Of a stretch of DNA of 64,000 nucleotides, positions 56,980-64,000 are shown piece after piece. The position numbers and the translations under genes were made by a program. The stretch's first letter is position 1. Each line of letters opens with the position of its first letter. Location: the NCBI GenBank assembly GCA_965226915.1, contig CBDDEJ010000010.1, positions 434,001 through 498,000 of the forward strand, in the 5' to 3' direction. The DNA comes from Io17-Chloro-G2 sp965226915. GTDB taxonomy: Bacteria; Chloroflexota; Dehalococcoidia; Lucifugimonadales; UBA3495. The notes beneath the pieces were generated by a model. That model made no database searches. It saw nothing but the letters and a program-made list of their open reading frames with translations, and was not told the origin of the DNA.

Positions 56980-58475
56980 TACTACAACGACGGGTTTAAG
57001 GTGGCGGCTCCATCCTGCTTTCGCGGCGGGTGGAGCGGCGTCTCTCGTGGGAACGGCGAGCCCGTTCGTTGCGTAGCTGCGTATCCTCCAGCCACAACAG
57101 CAATTGATCGGGCCCGAACTGCTCCCGGGGCAGCATCTCCCGCACCACCCGGTACACCTGTGGCCTCGTGATCCGGGGCATCTTTTTCCCCCCAATCCTG
57201 CTGCAGGCTCAGCAGGAACGCTCCACCCAGCAGGCACATGGCTATGTGGTGATGCCACCCTGCCCAGCTGCGGGTCTCGTATTCGTCCAGCCCCACGTCA
57301 CCCTTCTCAGTCTCGAACTCCGTTTCAATGCGCCACCTGGACCCACCCACGTAGGCCAGAGTCTCCAAGGTTGTGCCCTCGGGAGCGTTGGACAGGTAGT
57401 AGCGGGGCTCGCTGCCGTCCAGGTTCCGGCGCCAGACGGCCCACAGTTCCTCGCCGGGCTTGCGCCTCCTGGTGGCCCGCACCCGCTGGGCACTGAACCG
57501 GTAGGTGCGCGGCCCCTGGCTTCCCTGGGCCACCGTTATCTCCCGCCAAGCCTCATCCGGCAGTTCATCACCGCGCTGCTCCATGGTCCGCCGCTGCCCA
57601 GGCCGCAGCTTGGGTTTGCGGGGGCGGCCGAACCCCGGATATTCCGGACTGGTCCAAGCCGGGTCCTGGACCAGTGCGGAGTATCAGGGATTCGGGCGTC
57701 CCCGCAAACCCAGGGCCAGACCGTAGTGCCGCCCGGAACGTCCAGCACGTAGCGCATCCCCAGGGCCGCCAGTCCCTCCCGGAAGGTCGGCGACATCCCG
57801 AAGGCGTCGTCTCCGGCAACCCACTCGGCCCTGAGGTAGCCCAACTCCAGGACCCGCTCCAGCATCTCCAGGGCCAACTCCGTCTTTGACCGGTAGTTCC
57901 GCCGGTCCTCCGGCACACCCGCCGCAGCACACCGGTCCTGGTCGGAGGTCCAACTCTTGGGCAGATACAGCCGCTTGTCCACCAACGCCCGGCCCAGCGG
58001 GCTGACGTAGGCCAGGAACATCCCACCCTGGCAGTTGGCCACCTTGCCCAGCCTGCCGCAGTACTGCCGGGCCACTCCCGCCGATTTCCTGCCCTGCTTG
58101 GGGAAGTCGCTGCCATCGAACACCCACACCGCCTCCAGGTGTCCCAGCCTGGGGGCCAAGTATTCCTGCAACCGCCCTATGACTGTCTCATCGGACCACC
58201 GGGCCTCGGTGAGAAAGCGCTGCATCGCCCGGGCCGAGATGCCCACCGATTCCGAGAGATTCTCGGCGTTGCGCCGCTCCTGGTCCTGCACCAGCAGCGC
58301 CTGAAGGTAATTCCCGCTGTGATCCCGCCACTGCTTGCGGCCGAAGGAGGCCGCAAAGAAGGCGTGGAATTCCTGAAGGCTGTCGTAGACCCGCTCGAAG
58401 CTCGCCGCATCCATCACCCAAACCACCCAACATCATCTGTCCAGCCATCCTACCAGACAACTCGTCGTTGTAGTA
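56980..58475 (-). mobile_element. IS701-family element B
   Basis: Ends in TACTACAACGACG at both sides, flanked by CTAG at 56976-56979 and 58476-58479. Its 13-bp terminal repeats are identical to those of the 145-bp MITEs. It interrupts a small HTH gene. It is diverged from element A (1087-2544), whose terminal repeat is TATTACAACGTCAG. Confidence 0.93.
56982..58426 (-). pseudogene. IS701-family transposase B, disrupted by an inverted 50-bp patch
   Basis: From 58426 (MDAASFERVYDSLQEFHAFF) through WVFDGSDFPKQGRKSAGVAR and WVAGDDAFGMSPTFREGLAA to about 57720. There a roughly 55-base segment is inserted. Its central 50 bases (57665-57714) are identical to 1870-1919 of element A but inverted relative to the gene. 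Coding resumes in a new frame (DELPDEAWREITVAQGSQGP to KGDVGLDEYETRSWAGWHHH). As in element A, the family C-terminus MPRITRPQVYRVVREMLPRE is in the +1 frame (57181-56996) after a GGGGGGAAAAAG run. Confidence 0.9.
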
Positions 58476-58818
58476 CTAGGAGCTGTTGATCTGATGGGGC
58501 AAAAATGGCCGGAGGGATTCGCATGCCCGGCGAGTTTTTCAATCGCCGACGCGTATCGGCGCGTAGCAGGGCAGCCGAGCATGACGGGTGGTTATCGGGC
58601 ATAGGCATCATTCCATTAGGACCGTTAACCCAGTCGCAATATATCTGGACGGTAGTCAGGCTGACCCCCAATTGGCCGGCTCCTTGTTCCGCCGTGATCG
58701 CGCCCAAAGCCCCCTGGTAAATCAATACCACATTTCTTCCGTTCATCAGGTCAACGGCTTCTGGAGCTGATTCACTCCGTTTTTGTCCCTTGGCCCTGAC
58801 CCCACTCTGAATAACCAT
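58476..58818 (-). pseudogene. Small HTH-type protein gene split by IS701-B
   Basis: ATG 58818 with GGAGG about 12 bases upstream. Encodes MVIQSGVRAKGQKRSESAPE, then a helix-turn-helix-like stretch (AITAEQGAGQLGVSLTTVQI). Removing IS701-B and one CTAG continues the frame as SDQQLLGVCLIPV and a TAA at 56953-56955, 121 codons in total. I do not recognise the family. The exact continuity across the insertion supports a real gene. Its C-terminal 7 codons and stop are at 56953-56975. Confidence 0.6.
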
Positions 58819-59179
58819 GCGTGTGAAAACCTCCTCTTAAGTTGGGTTATCTCCACTATCACGTTAGAGCGCGCAAAGTGCCGCATCAGCCGGCCCAGAA
58901 TCTCCTTTCACCACAAACCAGGTCACCAAAACGATCCCGCCTCGTAATCGTTTCAACAGGCGTCAGAAACATTAAATCGTTTTGGACAAAAATCGGCCAA
59001 GCGAAACGCGAACCAGTTACGAGGATTTTAGGACGGAGCATGGGAGGCTGGTTTGAGCGGGGACTTGGGAACAAAGGTGTGGATGGTCAATACCGGGACC
59101 CGGGCGCAATTTAAAATCTCAAGAAAAACCCAGCTGCATACGTCCACCCAGTAGTCCAGACCTTTAAGTCGTCTGAGGA
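58819..59179. other. Intergenic stretch, no gene recognised
   Basis: 361 bases between the HTH gene start and the TPR lipoprotein end. It presumably holds the HTH gene's promoter, but no clear -35/-10 pair stands out. Confidence 0.45.
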
Positions 59180-59698
59180 TTACTTGCGCTGGCTTTTCAA
59201 ATCGTCAAGGTCTGTCTCTAAAAGGACCCGGTCATACCCAAATTCAACGGCCCGGTCTACGTCGCGCATAGCCTGTAGATCCTTCCCCAAACTTTGGAAC
59301 GACCTTGCCCTGCCAGCATAGGCATCGCCAAATTCAGGAAATATGGCCAGAGCCTCGTCATAGTCCTGAATTGCCATATCGTATTCATTCAAGTAGAGGT
59401 AGGCGTCACCGCGGTTGTCGTAGGCTAGAGCATCTCTCGGATTAATTCCCAGGACCTCATCGTAATCTTGGATCGCCAGCCGGTACTCTCCCAGGTTTCG
59501 GTAGGCATTGGCGCGGTTATAGTACGCTAGGGAATCCTTGGGATTAACTTTGATCGCCTCGTCGAACTCACTTATCGCCTCTTCCCAACGGCCCTCCATG
59601 GAAAGCTGAACCCCGGCGTCCTGGTGGTTGATGATTTTGGCGCCACAACCTCCTGAAGAGAACACAAAAATCAGAAGTATCAGTCCAAATATTCTCAT
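59180..59698 (-). CDS. TPR-repeat lipoprotein
   Basis: 172 residues. Lipoprotein signal peptide MRIFGLILLIFVFSSGGC, with the lipobox Cys at residue 18. Three to four tetratricopeptide repeats follow: AISEFDEAIKVNPKDSLAYY, AIQDYDEVLGINPRDALAYD, AIQDYDEALAIFPEFGDAYA. Expected to be anchored outside the membrane, as a protein-protein interaction scaffold. Complete gene, no partner identified. Confidence 0.9.
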   Translation of the reverse strand: MRIFGLILLIFVFSSGGCGAKIINHQDAGVQLSMEGRWEEAISEFDEAIKVNPKDSLAYYNRANAYRNLGEYRLAIQDYDEVLGINPRDALAYDNRGDAYLYLNEYDMAIQDYDEALAIFPEFGDAYAGRARSFQSLGKDLQAMRDVDRAVEFGYDRVLLETDLDDLKSQRK

Positions 59699-59858
59699 GG
59701 CGCCTCAGATACTTGTGAATTTAAATCGTTCCGGCTAATTGGGCTCTTGCTCGAATCCACCAACAGTTGAGCCGGCCGCATAACCCAAGCCAAGCAAGGG
59801 ACCATATTTTTTTAAACGCCGGGAAGGGAAGATGGTTCAATCTCCAGATCTTCGGTGA

Positions 59859-60278
59859 CTAAAGATGGAACTTCCATCTGCCTGCCCCGTCTTTGTAAAG
59901 TATGAACTCACCTTCACCGAGATCAAATACAGCTTCGGCGCCGTTAGGACTCAGTCGGGGTTCGATTTCTTGCACCTGACGGAGGGTTTCTATGACTTGT
60001 CCACCCCAATCTTCTCGAAACCTGGAAACCAACGCGGTGCGGTCCCCTTGATCTTTAAATTTGTGAACTTCTCCATAATAATCATCTACATATGTCTCCC
60101 AATCGCTTGATTCGGCCAGTTCGAGAAGACGCGCAACTGTTTCTTGGGGGGTTAGTGGTTTTGCAGGGTCTTTGTCGATCGCGGGTTCAAAGGTGGTGGA
60201 ATGTCCTTGTTCCGCCACTTCCGCTTTGGCGTCACAAGCAATCGCAAATATTAAGGCCATTGATGATATAGAGCGCAT
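59859..60278 (-). CDS. Putative lipoprotein of unknown function
   Basis: 139 residues from ATG 60278 (MRSISSMALIFAIACDAKAE, a signal sequence with a lipobox-like IAC); a GTG at 60296 would add six residues. The mature part contains TPQETVARLLELAESSDWET and AEAVFDLGEGEFILYKDGAG. No recognised domain. The IS1380-family copy 3 ends 15 bases before the GTG, so its original promoter region was separated. Confidence 0.6.
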   Translation of the reverse strand: MRSISSMALIFAIACDAKAEVAEQGHSTTFEPAIDKDPAKPLTPQETVARLLELAESSDWETYVDDYYGEVHKFKDQGDRTALVSRFREDWGGQVIETLRQVQEIEPRLSPNGAEAVFDLGEGEFILYKDGAGRWKFHL

Positions 60279-60311
60279 AAGGATGAGGCGCAACACAAAA
60301 AATCACTTTGA

Positions 60312-62062
60312 CCCACATTTCCCATATGGCTAAAAAGCTTTCTCAGTAATTCGTCGATGTCTTTCAACCATTGGCTAATTATGGCCCTTTTTGCGTGTTC
60401 CCAGCTATAATAACTCCATGATATGTCACTTTGCAGTAAGATGCCGTAGGCATCATGGAGGCACCTGATGGGTGACGGCGAAAAAGCCCCTCTCCGGCTC
60501 CAATTCAACCCCAAAGTCCGCCTGGAATTTCACGGCTCAACCATCACCTCCAACGCTGGCCTTCTTGCCTTTCGAGAGTTTGATGATGCCTTGGGCCTTA
60601 CCGAAATCGCTGAGGACTACCTCCAGGAAAGCCGTACCGGACGCAATATCCTTCACCACCTGGTTCCGCTGCTAAGACAGTCGATCTACAGCCGCTTGGC
60701 CGGCTACGACGACACCAATGACGCAGTGCGCCTTTCCCAAGACCCAGCCATGCGAGTGATCGTGGGATGGCAAGGCTCGGAGCGGAAAGGAGCCAGCACC
60801 AGTGAGATGGGCCGGTTCGAGACGGAGTTCCTGACCCAAGAGGACAACCTGAAGGGGCTGGCACGAATAAATACCCAGTGGGTGGAACGAGCTATGGCCC
60901 ATACCCTACACCGGCGAGTAATCCTGGATATGGACAGTTCCGAGAGTCCAGTGCACGGCCAGCAGGAGGGAGCAGCCTATAACGGCCACTTTGAATGCGT
61001 CTGCTATCACCCTCTCTTTCTGTTCAACCAGTTCGGGGATTGTGAAGCAGCTAAGCTACGGTCAGGCAACGTCCCCAGTGCCGATGATTGGCAAGAAGTC
61101 CTTGATCCGGTGGTGGAGCGTTATTTGACAGCAGCCTGACTGCTGCTGTTTCGTGCTGACGCCGCCTTCGCCAAGCCGGAGATATACGATTATCTGGAAG
61201 CAAGAAACATCGGCTACGCCATCAGGCTGCGGTCCAACCAGGTGCTGCAGCGGGAGATAGCGCCCCGGCTGATACGGCCTACGGAGTGGCTTTCCCCGAA
61301 GCCCATCGTCTCCTATCATGACTTCGTCTACCAGGCCCAGAGCTGGAACGTTGCTCGGAGAGTGGTCTCTAAGGTGGAGTGGCGCCAGGGAGAACTGTTT
61401 CCCAGAGTGGGCTTCATAGTCACCAATCTGAGCTATCCAAACATCGGGATAGTCCGCTTTTACAATGGCCGAGGCACCGCGGAGCAATGGATAAAAGAAG
61501 GCAAGTACGCCCTGAACTGGACCAGGTTGTCCTGCCACAAGTTCGTGGCCAATCAGGTCAGGCTGGAGTTGTTCGTACTGGCTTACAACTTGGGCAACTC
61601 CATGAGAAGGCTAGCCTTACCGGAGGCAATGAAGCACTGGTCGTTGACCAGTCTGCAGACCAGGATGATCAAGACTGGAGGACGGTTGGTGCGCCATGCC
61701 GGAAGGCTGGTGTTTCAGCTTGCTGAGGTGCTGGTGAGCCGGGAAATGCTAGGCGGGATACTGGAACGAATTGGTCGGCTTAGGCTGGCTCCTGGCTAGT
61801 CCACTTTAGGAGCGTCGGGATTGGTTACGGTTACGGGGTCGCACAGGGCAAAAGAGCTTCCCAAGGGCGAGACTTGGGCGTAGACCAGCGGTTTGGGGCT
61901 TTTACGCTTGGCAGTACAGTGGTTGCCCAATGAAAGCGGGGACTTTGAGTGAATCAGGCCGCATCAGACCGCATTTGACGCTCTTGGAATGCGGGATTAT
62001 ATTTGGCGGTATCCCCGCGGGAGCTATATCCAGGAAAGGTGGTTTGATCTGGGGAATCCCGG
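60312..62062 (+). mobile_element. IS1380-family element type 1, copy 3
   Basis: 1751 bp with the same ends as copy 2. Target duplication TTTGA at 60307-60311 and 62063-62067. The transposase has an internal TGA. It shares that TGA and linked changes (Val in DPVVERY, Asp in IYDYLEA) with copy 1, so copies 1 and 3 form one sublineage. Confidence 0.94.
60468..61799 (+). pseudogene. IS1380-family transposase, copy 3, in-frame TGA at codon 224
   Basis: Starts MGDGEKAPLRLQFNPKVRLE. TGA at 61137-61139 within CAGCAGC-CTGACT-GCTGCTG; the same frame continues LLLFRADAAFAKPEIYDY to 61799. Length and all other features equal the intact copy. The stop arises from inversion of the six-base hairpin loop (AGTCAG to CTGACT). 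Confidence 0.93.
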
Positions 62063-62269
62063 TTTGATGGGTTATCAAACTATAAGACGTGACGTATTGT
62101 CATATTTAAGAGGGAAATGTCCAAGGGGTTTTCCTTCCCAGTATCAGTGATCTTAAGGCCAACATAGCGCCGTCAAGCCCGCCCAGACTCCGGCTTGAGG
62201 TCTGCACCGTCCGCCAGGGAAGGGTCTAACCGATCCCCAGAGGCCTCACATGCACTGAACGTCTTAGGA

Positions 62270-63568
62270 TCAGGAATTGGGTGCGGCAACCAGCGTAGCT
62301 TGGTATCGGGTGGAATACTTCACTTCGTTGATGGTAAATGCGGACAAGGCCGCAGGGAAGAGCATCGACCCTACGATGGCGAAAGGTAAAGTATAAGAGC
62401 CGGTGAGGTCGTAGAAGAACCCGGCCATCAAGACTCCGCACAGACCACCAACCTGGTGGCACAGGAAGGTGATCCCCGAGATCGTTCCTAGTGCCCGCAG
62501 GCCGTATACGTCGGCTGTCAAAGTGTTGGTCAAAGACACGGTGGCGACCCATGAGAACCCCGCGAAAGCAGCGAAGAGCCAAAGGCCCAAAGTTGAGGGC
62601 ACTAGCAATAAAACTATATAACCGCAACCTCGGATGAAGTAAGCCGAAGCCAGAACGTTTTTTCTGCCGAACCGGTCCGCCAGAATCCCAGCTCCCAGCC
62701 CCCCCGCGACGTTTAGCCCCATCATAACCGCGAATATGATAGCCGCGACATTGGGTGAAACTCCCAGGTCAATTGCGTAAGGCACAAAGTGGACCGACAT
62801 GATCAATGTTGTGAAGCCGCAAACGAAAAAAGCTCCAGACATCTGCCAAACGGGGGGTGACCGGAAGGACTCGCTCCATTTATCGACTTCAAACTTGCCC
62901 CTCAGATTGGTGGAAAGATCAGCGTTTCCTTCCGGCTTGTCGGCTTCACCGTAGGGCCGAAGTCCAACCTTGCTGGGGTCGTCACGGATGAAAAGGAAGC
63001 CCAGGGGCACGGCCAAGACTAGAATGATAAGTCCCAAAGCAATCCAGGTTACTCTCCAGTTGCCGCCGGTTGCCTGCAGCAGAAACATGGCGAAAGGCAC
63101 CAGCAACAAGCTGCCGGCCGATGTTCCCACGGCGCTGATACTAACCACAGTGGCCCGCATACGAACGAACCACCTGGCCAACAGGGCCCCCCTGGCTAGG
63201 GCTGCTCCGCTGTTGGATATGGACACTACAAATCCAAACATCAGTAACAGAAAAACGAAGTTGAAAGTAAGAGCTAGGCACGCAGTGGCTAGTCCTAGGG
63301 TTACTAGGGAGGTCAGAATCACTTTCCGGGCGCCGATGCGGTCGAACAGGTATCCGAGGAAAGGCTGGGCCACTCCGCCGACGACTGCTCCAATAGCCGC
63401 CACCGCCGAAATCGTCAACCGGTTCCAGCCGAATTCTTCGCTGATGGGAATGACGAATATTCCAAAGCTGCTGCGGGACCCGGTGTTGACAAACGCGATA
63501 AAGGTCACGGCGGCAACGACGTACCAGCCGAAGTGCGGAGGAGATTTGGTGGTGGCTGAATTTTTCAC
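62270..63568 (-). CDS. MFS transporter, OFA/monocarboxylate-type
   Basis: 432 residues, 12 TM segments. N-terminal WYVVAAVTFIAFVNTGSRSS FGIF region, motif A-like GYLFDRIGARKVILTSLVTL, and TM8-9 loop GILADRFGRKNVLASAYFIR. This is the pattern of oxalate/formate antiporters and monocarboxylate carriers. It would move a small carboxylate across the inner membrane. The next gene upstream on this strand is the cupin protein (84-base gap). Confidence 0.87.
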   Translation of the reverse strand: MKNSATTKSPPHFGWYVVAAVTFIAFVNTGSRSSFGIFVIPISEEFGWNRLTISAVAAIGAVVGGVAQPFLGYLFDRIGARKVILTSLVTLGLATACLALTFNFVFLLLMFGFVVSISNSGAALARGALLARWFVRMRATVVSISAVGTSAGSLLLVPFAMFLLQATGGNWRVTWIALGLIILVLAVPLGFLFIRDDPSKVGLRPYGEADKPEGNADLSTNLRGKFEVDKWSESFRSPPVWQMSGAFFVCGFTTLIMSVHFVPYAIDLGVSPNVAAIIFAVMMGLNVAGGLGAGILADRFGRKNVLASAYFIRGCGYIVLLLVPSTLGLWLFAAFAGFSWVATVSLTNTLTADVYGLRALGTISGITFLCHQVGGLCGVLMAGFFYDLTGSYTLPFAIVGSMLFPAALSAFTINEVKYSTRYQATLVAAPNS

Positions 63569-63651
63569 GGGCCTATTCTATTTCATTGGTTGAGAGGTGG
63601 GCATTGGCAGAGTTGGGCGACGCTTCGCCGTGACGTGGGCCGCCGTAAAGG

Positions 63652-64000
63652 TCATCCAATCGGAAGCCACTGCCCTTTTTCTAACGGCGCCGCGAGTGAG
63701 ACGCGGGGCTCGCCGCCAATCCCGCGGGTGATGTGACCATGTCCTGTGGTGTCCTGGGCGATTAGGACATCGCCGGGATTGAGGCGTTTTTTGGTCCCGT
63801 CCGCCACTTCAATCTCGGAGATTCCCGCCAGGTGTACAACGTATTGGACGCGGGAAGCGTTATGGAAGTCGTCTACTGAAGGGGATGGGCTTCGATTCCG
63901 TCTCGTTGGCCCTTCCCCAATATGTTCGACGATTTCGGCGAACTGATCGGCAGTTACGTCTAACAGATGGGATTCCCCATCGGCGCCAGGATAGACCGTC
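63652..64000 (-). CDS. Cupin-domain protein, N-terminus beyond the window
   Basis: Open from the window edge (second base onward) to TGA 63652-63654. Translates to YPGADGESHLLDVTADQFAE, FHNASRVQYVVHLAGISEIE and KRLNPGDVLIAQDTTGHGHI, ending LAAPLEKGQWLPIG. The GDVLIAQDTTGHGH turn is the second cupin motif (His ligand). Probably a small cytoplasmic single-domain cupin transcribed ahead of the MFS gene. Confidence 0.75.
   Translation of the reverse strand, partial: TVYPGADGESHLLDVTADQFAEIVEHIGEGPTRRNRSPSPSVDDFHNASRVQYVVHLAGISEIEVADGTKKRLNPGDVLIAQDTTGHGHITRGIGGEPRVSLAAPLEKGQWLPIG

Noticed and set aside
61137..61139. Selenocysteine at the TGA of the IS1380 transposase
   Set aside because: The intact copy has Val-Arg at the site, the TGA comes from inversion of a hairpin loop, and transposases of this family have no Cys there.

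Overview
The window looks like accessory, mobile-element-rich DNA from a bacterium with a large oxidative catabolic repertoire. It holds GMC oxidoreductases, luciferase-like flavin monooxygenases, a Rieske oxygenase, CaiB/BaiF CoA-transferases, amidohydrolases, SDRs and MFS exporters. That mix is typical of SAR202-type Chloroflexota (Dehalococcoidia), but the assignment is an inference from gene families: there is no rRNA, tRNA or ribosomal protein gene here to confirm it.

Layout. 1-6.2 kb: a GAF-PAS-histidine kinase gene split by nested insertions (IS66, containing an IS1380-family element, containing an IS701-family element plus a small CTAG-targeting element). 6.2-9.5 kb: a GMC oxidoreductase gene split by a second type of IS1380-family element. 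10-15.1 kb: carboxymuconolactone decarboxylase-like protein, nitroreductase, RNase D, beta-propeller protein and Rieske oxygenase, all on the minus strand. 15.1-18.6 kb: decayed genes (aldo-keto reductase, a VapBC pair whose toxin is split by two tandem 145-bp MITEs, a CoA-transferase/phosphotransferase fusion remnant) and an IS3 copy. 18.8-24.6 kb: CoA-transferase, cyclase, PPOX protein, GMC oxidoreductase, amidohydrolase. 24.8-34.7 kb: a gene graveyard (hyalin-repeat, WD40-like, MetE-like, serine recombinase and IS3 remnants), more MITEs, a second IS3 copy, and a glycosyltransferase-39-like gene split by the second IS1380-type copy. 34.9-56.7 kb: mostly intact metabolic genes, including a likely five-gene plus-strand operon at 46.5-51.5 kb (lactonase, amidohydrolase, alpha/beta hydrolase, deaminase, SDR). 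Within this stretch an IS1380-family copy splits a luciferase-like gene. 57-64 kb: a second IS701-family element, TPR and other lipoproteins, a third IS1380-family copy, an MFS carrier and a cupin.

Two signals stand out. First, a 145-bp MITE (four near-identical copies) and a 171-bp MITE (three copies) always sit between CTAG tetranucleotides and stack in tandem by sharing them. The 145-bp MITE carries the terminal inverted repeats of the IS701-family element at 57-58.5 kb, and removing the MITEs restores reading frames exactly. Second, at least four sites show replacement of a short stretch by the reverse complement of nearby sequence, giving perfect hairpins. Three of them can be compared directly with an unmutated homologous copy in the window. 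This is the signature of template-switch (quasipalindrome) mutation, and it has inactivated two transposase families and the nucleophile motif of a hydrolase. Most insertions have clear target duplications (TTAAG, TAAG, CTAG, TTAA, TTGGT, TTTGA), so the original genes can be reconstructed.
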